DNA from: Benincasa hispida | Lineage: Eukaryota > Streptophyta > Magnoliopsida > Cucurbitales > Cucurbitaceae | DNA length: 64,000 nt | Assembly (NCBI RefSeq): GCF_009727055.1 | Contig: NC_052350.1 | Span: forward strand, 1,825,758-1,889,757 | Reading direction: 5' to 3' | Part shown: piece after piece, positions 42,390-52,520 of the stretch | How the letters are laid out: each line of letters starts with the position of its first letter | Numbering within the stretch: the first letter of the stretch is position 1 | Made by a program: the position numbers and the translations under genes | Notes under the pieces: generated by a model | Told to the model about the DNA's origin: nothing | The model's input: only the letters and a program-made list of their open reading frames with translations | Database searches by the model: none

Positions 42390-44545
42390 TGAAGAAACTC
42401 TTATACAAGAGTACCTCTAAGCGGAAGTGGATCATTCCAAACCCATTTTGACAGAATTACTGCATTTACAATCTAACAGAATAGATATGCATTTAACAAC
42501 AAATTATAGGCATGCTTTGAACAATTAAACAACAAGAGAACAAGAAACACGTACCAGTTGAAGAACTCTTCTTCATAGAAAAACTCGTTCTCTCCAAGGA
42601 ATGCTCCTCTCGCTCTCGCTGGGAATGTCCACTCCAATCGTTCACCAAAGAATCGGTTGTTTACCCACGAACGGCCTCCACACGAACACAGCAATCAAGA
42701 AGACACCACCACTTAGAACCCTCGATATTCTCGGTGTGAGAATCCAGGAGGTGTGGGCTCTGTTAGATTTAGCAGAGGGAAGGAGGAAGGAAGATCGTAT
42801 ACAACGACCAAGTAAGTGAAAGAAAGTTTATGTCTATTGTATAGACGATGCTTGATCGTTTAGGAAGTGATACACAATCGTTTAATAAATAGGTTGCGAT
42901 CGTATAGATGATCGTTTAGTAAATGCTCGAGTGCACGATCGTTTAGGAAAAAACTAGACGATCATTAGCAAATCTTATGTGATCGTGTAGAAAGAAGCGC
43001 ACGTGTATACGATCGTATAGAAACGTTGAGCTATCGTGTAGTCTCTCGGTTTGCTATGCGATGGACAGTATACAACTCGTGAGTGAATTCTTTGCTCTCT
43101 TTGCAAAATGAAAACGATTTTCATTTTATTCTTTAGTTACAAAAACTGCAAGCAACCTCCTACTATCACACGGTTACAGAGAAAATGGCTGCACAATTAT
43201 CCTATAATTGTCCAAAAAATAAATAATAAATATAATCATATTATATTCTAACCTATGGTTTAATATCTCATCAAATGCAACATATGAACCATAGTCTTTT
43301 CTCCTCCACTAGATATTAATCATATTTTTATCCTTTTCCTCCAAATAATGTATCTCATACATAATGTCAATCATATCATATATAATTAACTAGTTCAATC
43401 ATATCATATATAATCTAATCCCCTCTTATCAATTTGAACACTTTAAACTGACCCAAAAACTGATTCTCAACTTGAATTCATCGAGTTACCAAGGGGACCT
43501 TATGAACCTATGGCTCGAAGCTCCCACAGTACGTGAATAGCTAACTGAACTCTTTAGCCACGAGATCCACCATCCGTTAACTGCCAGGCATTCTACTAAA
43601 GACCGACAGCTACACTCTTCTCACCACAGATATATTTTTGTGTCCATCAGATATAACCAATCAACAGTATGATAAATCTTCACAGATACTCGTAAGTACA
43701 ACTGGGACAATTTATCATTTTCCCCCTGTAGTTACATCTAACTCCTTAAGTACCATTGATCCCTCTAATGAACAATACAACATAGTCCTACTATGTGTTT
43801 ACACATCTCGAGCCATGAGAAGGTGTGTAGCGCCACATCGTTCAAGCTTCAGAATCAACCCTTATGGGAGCTATCTATCTACTTACCCCTGCTTCAGAGA
43901 AGGAGTGAATTCCATCTTGTGTAGCTGAGTTCCCAGCTCCCAAATCAAACAAATCCCCAAAGTGGTAGGTTTGAGTCGGCGGCCTGGCCACTCACACCAA
44001 TTCAAATCAAAGAACCGCCCTCAAAGGCAGCAGTTCCCAACTCAATCAGGATTGAGTCATGTTACCTATGGTCATCCTAGTGAGGTGAAGTCTCTGTCAT
44101 GAATGGCGTTATATAACGAGACGTTAACAGTTCATGGTCCAATCTTATACAAACTCTTTGTATAGGATGCCTCCGTTTGCTTATCCTCACATGAATGATC
44201 AGAATTAGACCATCTGTAGCAAGTCACAAAACTTGTAACTATTCTACAAAGTGAGCCGCATCCGTAGCGTAACCAGGATAAGGTTTCCCTCCTATATCCA
44301 TATACTATAGACCATTTTGGTTATCACTTAAGACATAATCCACTTGTATGTCTCCACATACATGCTTAAGTTACAAATGACAACCAGAGATTTTAGTTTA
44401 TTGGTTTGGGGTAAAACAAATAAAACATCCAATGTTCATAGACAATAAGTGAAGAAAATATCATATATTATACATCACAAGCGTTTATTCAAAACTGTGT
44501 TTACAAACTACAGAACTCGAGAGTTTAGGGCATCATCCCCAAAAC
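42390..44545 (-). repeat. LTR of Copia-A2 (about 2.15 kb)
   Basis: The inner end TGAAGAAACTCTTATACAAG starts at 42390 and the outer end reads GAGTTTAGGGCATCATCCCC near 44540. It contains array 2 (42840-43080) and AT-rich sequence with repeated ATCATATATAAT (43370-43430). The leader side shows only a decayed PBS. ORFs at 42473, 42601 and 43638 are LTR noise. Confidence 0.87.
42840..43080. repeat. ACGATCG palindrome array 2 (in LTR-A2)
   Basis: Variants such as GCGATCGTATAGATGATCGT, CACGATCGTTTAGG and ATACGATCGTATAG recur every 15-35 bp. Exact CGATCG occurs three times. It is related to arrays 3 and 5 by LTR descent, and to arrays 1 and 4 only by the motif. Confidence 0.85.
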
Positions 44546-45703
44546 TTATAACCTTTATAAAAGAAACAACTAAAACCACATTGCCACACAACTAGGTATT
44601 TATAACACTGATAAATTTAACCTATGTGTCATGCTTCATGCAACAAAGTGAACAATGTGATTAGCATTATCCTGGATACCAATTGAAGGAACTCTTATAC
44701 AAGAGTACCTTTGAGTGGAAGCGAGATCGTTCCAAACTCATTGTGACAGAATTACCACATTTACAATCTACCAGATTAGATATGCATTTTACAACTAATT
44801 TCAGGCATGCTTTCGAAACTTAAGCAACAAGAGAACAAGAAACGTACTAGTTGAAGAAATCTTCTTCACAGAAAATCTCATTCACGCCAAGGACTCTTCC
44901 TCTCGCTCTCACTGAGAACGTCCAAGTAATCATCCATCAAAACCTGATCGTCTACCCACGAATGGACTCCATATGAACATAACAATAGGAGGGACACCAC
45001 CACTTAGAACCCTCGGTATTCTCAGTGTGAAAATCCAAGAGGTGTGGGATCTGTTGGATTTGGTAGAGGGAAGGAGGAAGAGCAGATCGTATACCATGAC
45101 CAAGAAAGTGGGAGAAGGCTAATTTCTATCGTATAGACGATGCTTGATCGTTTAGGAAGAGGTACACGATCATTTAGTAAATAGGCCGCGGTCGTATAGA
45201 TGATCGTTTAGTAAACGCTCGGGCGCACAATCATTTATGGAAGAGCTAAACGATCGTTTAGCAAATCCTATGCGATCGTTTAGTAAGCTGTGTGCATGTA
45301 TACGATTATTTAGAAATGTTGAGCTATCGTGTAGGCTCTCGGTTTGCTATGCGATAGACAGTATACACCAAACGTGAACGAATGTCCGATCTCTTTCAAA
45401 ATGAAAATGATTTTCATTTTATTCCTCAGTTACGAAAACTGCATGCAACCTCCACTATCACACGGATACAGAGAAAATGTCGACACAATTATCCTATAAT
45501 TGTCCAAAAAATAAATAATAAATATAATCATATTATATTCTAACCTATGGTTTAATATCACATCAAATGCAACATATGAACCATAGTCTTTTCTCCTCCA
45601 CTAGATATAAATCATATTTATATCATTTTCCTCCAAATAATGTATCTCATACATAATGTCAATCATATCATATATAATTAACCAGTTTAATCATATCATA
45701 TCT
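44546..45703 (-). mobile_element. Copia-A3 leader end, PBS relic and partial LTR
   Basis: The leader tail 44546-44683 contains CCTGGATACCA (44671-44681), a decayed initiator-tRNA PBS, two bases from the LTR start TGAAGGAACTCTTATACAAG at 44684. The LTR runs to about 45703, collinear with A2 LTR 42390-43410, then stops inside ATCATATC where MULE sequence begins. The outer half is missing. A2 abuts its leader, so A2 seems inserted into A3. Confidence 0.8.
45120..45365. repeat. ACGATCG palindrome array 3 (in LTR-A3)
   Basis: It is homologous to array 2 by position. Copies include GCTAAACGATCGTTTAGC, the full 16-base palindrome, and TATGCGATCGTTTAG. Exact CGATCG occurs twice. Confidence 0.85.
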
Positions 45704-45711
45704 ATCCACAA

Positions 45712-46877
45712 ATGATGGCAATGATATCGAACCTTCAAACACTAAGGAGGTTGATAACAATGATAGTGAAAGAAGGCATCACGAGAAGACCAAAAAGAAG
45801 TAGAAGAAGTATCAATAATTTCTTGGTAGGTCATCAATATAAGTTCCCAAGACACGAAAAATCTAAATCTAATAGAAGGTCGCGGTGGCCGAATAAGGAA
45901 AATTTCTTGGAACTAACTACACCATGGAAAGACACAAGAAGTATGGGAAGAGGCAAGAAATGCAACAGAAGTACGATCCCCTTGTTGACATACCTGAAGA
46001 TCTTAACATTAAATTTAAAAAATAGATGAACAACGTAGGCCCTACTGCAATGATACGGAGAAATGCATATGCTCAAATGGATAAAAAATGGTTTAATAGT
46101 CTGTTAACACCGTCTAAATGGATGATTGACGAGGTATATAAACTTTAATGAAGATTCTCATGTGTGTATAGGTGTCCCTATTTGATTAAACACTCAACGT
46201 TGTCATGTAGGTAATAGACACATTATTTATGTTCATAAAAAAGAAAATGCAAGCTCAACTGGACTTGTGTCGTCTAAAATTTACCGAAGCTGACATTGTA
46301 GTAACGGTACATTATATATATTAATTCATAGGTTCAAGCACTCAACATTGTCTGATTTTCTCATTGCTCTAGAACTTTCTAAGACATGATCGTCATACTA
46401 TCGATTGGAGTAAGGCAATGAATGTATTGAAGTACATCAATGGTCAACACACTGACCACGATGTACCCTGGAGCAACGTTATTCTGTTTACATGCCTTTC
46501 AACCTTTCTGAGATGCACTGGGTGCTTGTTTGTGCAGACTTCTAGGTCAGAGAATTAATCATATTCGATTAATTGATTGGATTATATTCGAATGCAGACT
46601 TGGAATGTGAATGAGATCAGTGTGCGAAAATTTTCTCGGTTGGCTCTTTGCTGGTGCGGTAATGGAGCCTAATAATCTTCTAGTGGATTGATGGACACTA
46701 CGTCGAGATGATTTCATGCCTCAACAACATGAGAGTGGTGACTATGGTATGTTCACATGTAATTTTTTCGAATATGATGTAACCGAGTCCAAAATGGACA
46801 CCTTAACGCAAGATAGAATGACATATTTTCGTAGACAATATGCCATTCAGATTTGGGTAAATAGAGCATTGTTTTAG
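45712..46877 (+). pseudogene. Ulp1-like (C48, SUMO protease-like) pseudogene
   Basis: An acidic/basic upstream stretch (GNDIEPSNTKEVDNNDSERR) is followed by MDKKWFNSLLTPSKWMIDE at 46078, a typical Ulp1 domain opening. A probable intron then precedes VIDTLFMFIKKKMQAQLDLC (46201-46305). After a second probable intron comes RHDRHTIDWSKAMNVLKYIN, a frameshift, then MPFNLSEMHWVLVCADF with the catalytic His of HWVL, a TAG, and ELIIFD with the Asp. The C-terminal part, frame 46701-46877, reads QQHESGDYGMFTCNFFEYDV. The catalytic Cys of G-D-C-G is Tyr. Ulp1 enzymes cut SUMO; this one is dead. Confidence 0.75.
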
Positions 46878-46962
46878 AAGTTCGTAAACTTTTTTTGTAC
46901 TTAATGGTTCAAATGATGAATGAAAATTTATAGTTGGCTTATATTGTTTTTGATGTATGGGC

Positions 46963-47212
46963 TGGTTCATGCAAAAATCATCAAAATGCATTCCCAATAG
47001 GACTCATGCAACTAGCACCAATTCTCAGTCGAGTTCATGCAAAAATCATTAACATACACACATTCCCAGCTGGGCTCATGCAACTATGTACCAATTCCCG
47101 GTCGGACTCATAGAAAATGTCATCAAAATACACTCATTCTCTATCGGGCCCATGCAACTAGGTACCAATTTTCGACCGGGCTCATACAAAATATCATATA
47201 AAAATCATCCAA
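46963..47212. repeat. 70-bp tandem repeat, about 3.4 copies
   Basis: The divergent unit, with TCATGCAAAAATCAT..CATTCCCAG.GGGCTCATGCAACTA..ACCAATT, recurs from about 46963, 47031, 47102 and 47176. It separates the ends of the Ulp1-like relic and the transposase. It may act as the shared 3' noncoding region. The cause is unknown. Confidence 0.75.
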
Positions 47213-47768
47213 AATCATACATGAGTTTGCAAATCCACCAAAATCCATAAAGATAATAGACATAATTGGTAATAAAAAAATCCATACATCACCGACACTA
47301 TTGAAAGGTTGATTGCATGTTGTTTTATTATGACTCCATTGCCCACATCTAGAACACCTGTGGACTTTACAAAATTCATCTGCATAATGAAATCTTGTTA
47401 TTCGTGGGTGACTTACTTTTGGAACTCTTTTTGGAGGCAATGTTTCAACATCAACGAAGGCCGATGATTGCTTCCACTTTGAAAAGTGTCCAAGTGGTCG
47501 TATAGGTTTAGCATTAATAGCCAATACTAATTTGATAGAGTATACCCATGAACAAAGAGAGATAGGATCAATATTTTGAACCTTTCATGCAGCAATCGCT
47601 TGTGAACAAGGGAGTTCATAATAATCAAACTTGCGATAAGTGCATGTTCTTGATTGAATATTGACATGGCCTCCCAAACCCCCATCTATCACCTCAAACT
47701 CATGTTGATAAATTGGCCTAACTTCATGTCTGCTTACTTAGTCTGCCACATCATAAATTATTGTCATT
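47141..47768 (-). pseudogene. MULE transposase C-terminus (SWIM remnant and zinc knuckle)
   Basis: The minus strand reads a degenerate SWIM-type segment (CTYRKFDYYELPCSQAIAA, near 47600-47660, second Cys changed to Tyr), a TGA, then PIRPLGHFSKWKQSSAFVDV, LPPKRVPKVSHPRITRFHY and the knuckle CSRCGQWSHNKTTC (C-x2-C-x4-H-x4-C at 47315-47356). This ending is typical of plant MuDR-type transposases. It joins the rest of the gene across the CACTA insertion. Confidence 0.8.
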
Positions 47769-47771
47769 GCA

Positions 47772-47940
47772 CACTACAAGAATTTTGGCCTTTAATGTCG
47801 GTTGAAAAAAGTGAAATCGGATGTATAATGTCGGTTTTGTTTTTTTTTTTTTTAAAAAAAACGGATCTTTAATGTCGGTTTTAAACTAACATTGTAGGGG
47901 TACCTTTAATGTTGGTTTTAAATCGACATTAAAGACCCGC
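47772..47940. repeat. Left terminal inverted repeat and subterminal repeats of CACTA
   Basis: It has the TIR plus three or four copies of TTTAATGTCGGTT, the last pair as an inverted repeat (TTTAATGTTGGTTTTAAATC then GACATTAAAG). Such subterminal motifs are the binding sites of the TNPA-like protein in known En/Spm elements. Confidence 0.85.
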
Positions 47941-48060
47941 TTAATTTTTCCCTCTTCACTCTCCCCCTATTTTCTATTTCCCCCCCATTTTTTTTTTTCA
48001 TTTTTCCCTCTTCACTCTCCCCTATTTTCTTTTTCCTCTCATTCTCACACTTCCCTCTTG
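47941..48060. repeat. Pyrimidine-rich duplication in CACTA
   Basis: TTTTTCCCTCTTCACTCTCC followed by CTATTTTCT occurs twice (about 47945 and 48001), separated by C and T runs. The purine-rich reverse ORF here is low complexity and not a gene. Confidence 0.75.
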
Positions 48061-48220
48061 CGACCCTCTTCTTTCTCACTTCTCTCTTCCAAACCCTTGC
48101 CAATGGGTAGCCTAACCCATGCCACCGTGCAACCTGTGCAGATCTGTCGTGGTGTAGATTTGGCTTCCATGCAGGTCTGTTCGTCGTGCAACCCGTGCTG
48201 CAGCACCCAGTCGCCCAAAT

Positions 48221-48697
48221 CTGAAGTCTAGATCTGAAGATCTAAAGTTCGCCATTCGTCGTTCGTCCAGATCAGGTTATGCTCTTGCTTCTCTTTCTCT
48301 TTTAAACTCAGCAATTTTGTTCTTTATGTTACGCCTCTCAACTTCTATATGCTAGACAATCGTGTAGATATGCGCGGGCGTTGGGACGAGATCGTCGTCG
48401 TGTAGGTGGGGCATGGACGATCGTATAGTAGATGCACGGGTGCTGAACGATCGTCTAGCAGATGCGCGGGTGCTAAGAGATAGACTACATGACGGCACTA
48501 CACGATGGCATGAGTGCTATATGATAGCGTGCTGCACTGGACGATAGAGCAGACGCACTGATCCGTGTGCCGCGTTCGTCGTTCGATCTGAAGTCCAGAT
48601 CTGAAGTTCGCCATTCGTCGTTCGTCCAGATCAATATGACTCTTCTTCTCTTTCCTCTCTTAAAACTCACAACAATTTTTGTTCTTATGTTACGTCT
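48221..48697 (+). repeat. 110-bp direct duplication inside CACTA
   Basis: CTGAAGT.TAGATCTGAAG to TTATGTTACG.CTC at 48221-48340 recurs at 48587-48697 with about 10 percent difference. It includes TTCGCCATTCGTCGTTCGTC. The two copies bracket a block of array 4. It is perhaps a captured host fragment. I do not recognise a product. Confidence 0.75.
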
Positions 48698-49480
48698 CCC
48701 AATATTTTGTGATAATGTCTTAATGAAAGCCAGTCTGCGGTTTTCCATTCAATATGTCTCTCTGGCTCCTAAGATTTGGGGCCTACTTTTTTATGTGTCT
48801 ATGGCCTTTGAAATTTCTATTTGATTAATGGTTTTTGTTGTATATGATACATTTGGTTGGAAGTATTGCAAGAGGCGTTGCAGTGAGTTGCTCCTGCATT
48901 GGGTATAGCATCGAGCAAGACAGTGAAAGCGAAATGTTAAGCGCAAGGCGCTTGGTAGCGATTGTGTAGCAATGGTAGCGCTAACGATAGTGTAGGCAAT
49001 GTTAGGTGGCGCGTTGAACGATCATGTCAGCGATGCGGGGAGGTAAACGATGAGGTAGACGATCGTAATAGGCAGATCGTGAAGCTAAGCGATGCATATA
49101 GACGATCGTGTAAATATGTGCGAGCGCTAAATGATCGTGTAGGCGGGTGCTGGACGATCGTGTAGCAGATCCATGGGCGCTAAGCGATAGACTACACGAG
49201 GGGCTACGCGATGGGCATGAGCGCTAGACGATAGCCGTGCTATGCTAGATGATGAGTAGACGCGCTACACGATAGGCAGAATGCTAAGCGATAGGCGATG
49301 ACGTTAAGTGATAGGCGAATGCGTTAGATGATAAGGTGTCAGCGCTAAATGATGGGGTAAACGATGGGGGCGGTAGCTAAATGATAGCCTATGCACGAGA
49401 TCATTGACTAAACGATTGAGCTACATGATGGGCCGCTGGAGCTAAGCGATAGATGCAGGAACTAAACGATTGATTGGCTT
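48357..49480. repeat. ACGATCG palindrome array 4 (in CACTA)
   Basis: It falls in two blocks (48357-48560 and 48960-49480). Copies are GGACGATCGTATAG, GAACGATCGTCTAG, AGACGATCGTGTAA and GGACGATCGTGTAG, and then more decayed GCTAAGCGATAGGC-like units. Exact CGATCG occurs five times. The array sits in a DNA transposon, unrelated to the LTR elements that carry arrays 1-3 and 5. Confidence 0.85.
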
Positions 49481-49870
49481 GAGAACATGTGCATTATGCT
49501 AATTAAATACACTAAAAGAATGTTTGACTTATAGTTTTAATAAGTTTTAGTTGATGACTCAGAGTTTTTAAAAGAAGATTCTCTCATTTATTCTACTATT
49601 GAGTTTTTATTGTTTGTAGGTGCAACAAAGGAGTAAAAGATTTGGTATCGCAACCTCTTTATGCTTTTTTTTGGGGAACTTTAGTAAAGAATTTTGCCTT
49701 GAATGTACCATTTATACACATTCCCAATAAACACGGTTAGTTGAATATGAATTCTAATCACATTTTCACTTTCAATCCTTTTGTCTTAAACCTTTTTTGT
49801 TTGTGATCTTTGAACAACAGTGGTCAGACAAAGACGCCTATAACCAGACACTGCTGAAGCTGGGGGGGTT
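49481..49870. other. CACTA interior without a gene
   Basis: AT-rich sequence between array 4 and solo LTR A5. I see no coding, repeat or RNA signal beyond a few T runs. Confidence 0.6.
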
Positions 49871-49875
49871 TGTTC

Positions 49876-52003
49876 TATTTGGGTTGATGCCCTAAGTCTC
49901 GTGTCCTGTAGTTTGTAAACAGTATGTACAACATTTGTATTGTTATATATTGATATTTACTTCACATTTTGTATTTTGCTCATTTACTTGTTTTATTTGC
50001 TTTACCACAAACCAATAACATAAAATCCTTGGTTATCTGTATGTGACTCAAGCATGTATGTGGTGACATACAAGTGATCATGCTAGATTTTAGTGATAAC
50101 CAAAATGGTTTATAGTATATGGATATAGGAGGAACCTTATCCTGTAACGCTACGAAGTGTGCCCACTTTGTGGAATGGTCACAAGTGTTGTGGACTTGTC
50201 ACAGATTGACAATGATCATTTGTGTTGGGACATGTGAGAGGGGGCGTCCTTACAAAAAGTTTGTATAAGACCTGACTACGAAGTGTTAATGTCTCGTTAT
50301 ATAACACCGTTCATGGTAGAGACTTTCACTTCACTAGGATGACCATAGGTAACATGACTTAATCCTGAGTGAGTTGGAACTTCTGCTATTGAGGGCGGTT
50401 CTTTTGATTTGATAACGGTGCGAGTGGCCAGGTCACCGATTCAAACTACCAATTTTGGGGATTCGTCTGATTTAGGAGCTAGGAACTCAGCTACACAAGA
50501 TGGAATTCACTCCTTCCCCCGAGGCAGGGGTAAGTAGATAGATAGCTTCCTTAAGGCTTGATTCCAAGGCTTGAACGATGTGGACCACACACCTTCTTTT
50601 GGCCCGAGAGGTGTCCACACATAGTTGGACTATGTTGTATTGTTCATTAGAGGAATCAGTGGTACTTAAGGAGTGAGATGTAACTACAGGGGAAAACGGT
50701 AATTTGGCCTCATACCTCGTAATTACGGCATCTATGAAGGGTCATCATACTCATGATTGGTTATATCCGATGGACACAGAAATATATCTGTGGTAAGAAG
50801 AGTTCAGCTGTTGGTCTTTAGTGAAATACCTGACAGTTAACGGATGGTGGATCTCGTGGCTAAAGAGTTTAGTCAGCTATTCACGTATCATTGGAGCTTC
50901 GAGCCACAGGTCCATTAGGTCCCCTGGGTGCTTGGATAAAGTCGAGAACCAGTATTTAGGTTAATTTAAAATGTTCAAATTGACAAGAGAAAGTTCGATT
51001 ATATATGATATAATTGGACTGGTTAATTATATATGATATAATTGCCAAATGTATGAGATACATTATTTTGGAGGAAATTAGATATACATAGGATTTATAT
51101 CAAGTAGAGGAGAAAATACTATAGTAGATATGTGATATCAAACTATAGGTTAAAAATATAATATGATTATATTTATTAATTAATTAGTTGGTTAATTATA
51201 AGATAATTATGCCAAATTTCACGTTCGGACGTGGGTTAGTGGGCAACATTGGTTATTGTAACCGATGAGTTAAAATGAAAATTTTTTTCTTTTTTGCATC
51301 GTTCATCATTCGCCCAAAAGATTTCGTGAAATGTGCGTTGGTGAAAGAAAACGATCGCTCGAGAGACTATATGATAGATCTTCTCCGCTTAAACAATTGT
51401 CCTTCATGCGCCTAAACGATCGCACACTCTCGCCTACACTATCAGATAGCTTCTCTAAACGATCGTATAGTGTGCCAATGTAACTAAACGATCGTATACC
51501 TTTTCCTAAACGATCGTTCAGTAAATCCTACATGATCGTGTAGCTCCTCCTAAACGATATGCACTTCTGCTATGCGATAGCATCATTTTCTCTCCCACTT
51601 GCTTATCACCTACACGATTCGTGTTTCCTCCATCCTCTACCAAATTCACCAAAGCCCACCCTTTGGGTTTTCACTCCGAGAATACCTGGGGCTCTTTAGT
51701 GGTGGTGTCATCCCCATGACGTTTGTGTTCGTGCGATTGTTCGTGCTGATTTTGTTGACACTGCTACTGGGCACTGGTAGATCGCGTGGAGGGTTTCCGC
51801 TGCGTTGGAGTTCCGAAGTGTGAAGATTGTCTTCAACTGGTATGGAACTCTGTCCCTTTGTTAATTTGTTGTTTTCAGCATGCCGATAATTAGATTTGTT
51901 TGCATAACTGTATATGTTGAATGTATATTGTATGTATTTTAGTCACGGTGAGATCGGAGCGATCCGAACGCGCTCATGAAACTCTTAGATATGAGATCCT
52001 TCA
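49876..52003 (+). mobile_element. Solo LTR A5 (Copia-A family) in CACTA, with TSD
   Basis: It spans 2128 bp in plus orientation, starts TATTTGGGTTGATGCCCTAA (the usual TG is TA) and ends ATGAGATCCTTCA. The TSD TGTTC is at 49871-49875 and 52004-52008. It is collinear with the reversed A2 LTR, including array 5 toward its 3' side. The ORF at 51599 is in the LTR and not a gene. Confidence 0.92.
51350..51570. repeat. ACGATCG palindrome array 5 (in solo LTR A5)
   Basis: Copies CTAAACGATCGCACAC, CTAAACGATCGTATAG, CTAAACGATCGTATACC and CTAAACGATCGTTCAG are seen, five with exact CGATCG. It holds the same LTR position as arrays 2 and 3 (about 1475-1695 of 2128). Confidence 0.87.
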
Positions 52004-52329
52004 TGTTCAAGAAGAATTATGAGGGGATCCATACTTACCAAGTTGAGAGGGATAGTAAACTCATAATGTTTATAAAATCATAATATTTGTATTCTTGTAA
52101 TTTGTGTTTTCAAGGGCTGAATTATTGTACGACCTTTTAAATTATAATTTTATAGCAGAATTTGTGGATTAAATGTAATAGATTTGCAATCCATACATAA
52201 ATAATATGTCATAGCACAACGTTCGATGATGATGTGTCATGTTATACTTTTTGACTAAAAAATGGATTCGACAACAATTTTTTTTTAAAAAATGGACATA
52301 TTCGGGCTTCAATGCCGGATAAGAATTAA
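52004..52329. other. CACTA interior, right side
   Basis: AT-rich stretch with A and T runs between A5 and the right subterminal repeats. No coding or RNA signal seen. Confidence 0.6.
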
Positions 52330-52517
52330 AAAAAAAAACAGGCTTTAATGTCGGTTGCAATCGACATTAAAGATCTTTAATGTCGGTTGCAACCGACATT
52401 GAAGGTTGTGTTATTGAAGCCTTTAATGTCGGTTTAAAATCGACATTAAAGGGCTTTAATAACACTATCTTTAATGTCGGTTGTCAACCGACATTAAAGC
52501 CCGAATTTCTTCTAGTG
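52330..52517. repeat. Right subterminal palindromes and TIR of CACTA
   Basis: Four head-to-head inverted pairs of CTTTAATGTCGGTTG with CAACCGACATTAAAG follow each other (from 52343, 52373, 52421 and 52469), then GCCCGAATTTCTTCTAGTG. Each pair could fold as a hairpin or bind a dimer of the subterminal-binding protein. Confidence 0.88.
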
Positions 52518-52520
52518 GCA

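Larger units (their letters stand above)
40023..44545 (-). mobile_element. Copia-A2 leader and 5' LTR (host of A1)
   Basis: This is leader sequence (40023-40123, 41797-42389) plus a full LTR (42390-44545). Its first 95 bases match A1 leader 4732-4835. A1 therefore appears inserted into the leader of A2, whose body would continue left of A1, outside the window. Solo LTR-D sits in this leader. Confidence 0.8.
47772..52517. mobile_element. Non-autonomous CACTA (En/Spm-type) transposon
   Basis: It is 4746 bp including solo LTR A5. The left end reads CACTACAAGAATTTTGGCC and the right end, reversed, CACTAGAAGAAATTCGGGC. The 3-bp target duplication GCA is at 47769-47771 and 52518-52520. Both termini carry subterminal TTTAATGTCGGTT repeats. 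No transposase ORF is present, so it would depend on an autonomous relative. It interrupts the MULE transposase. The interior (47940-49870) holds pyrimidine-rich sequence, a 110-bp direct duplication and array 4. Confidence 0.93.

Noticed and set aside
43638..43928. ORF at 43638 shared with 39126
   Set aside because: Both lie in A-family LTRs. The similarity is LTR homology.
49876..52003. Solo LTR A5 as part of the CACTA element itself
   Set aside because: It has its own 5-bp duplication TGTTC and aligns with Copia-A LTRs end to end.
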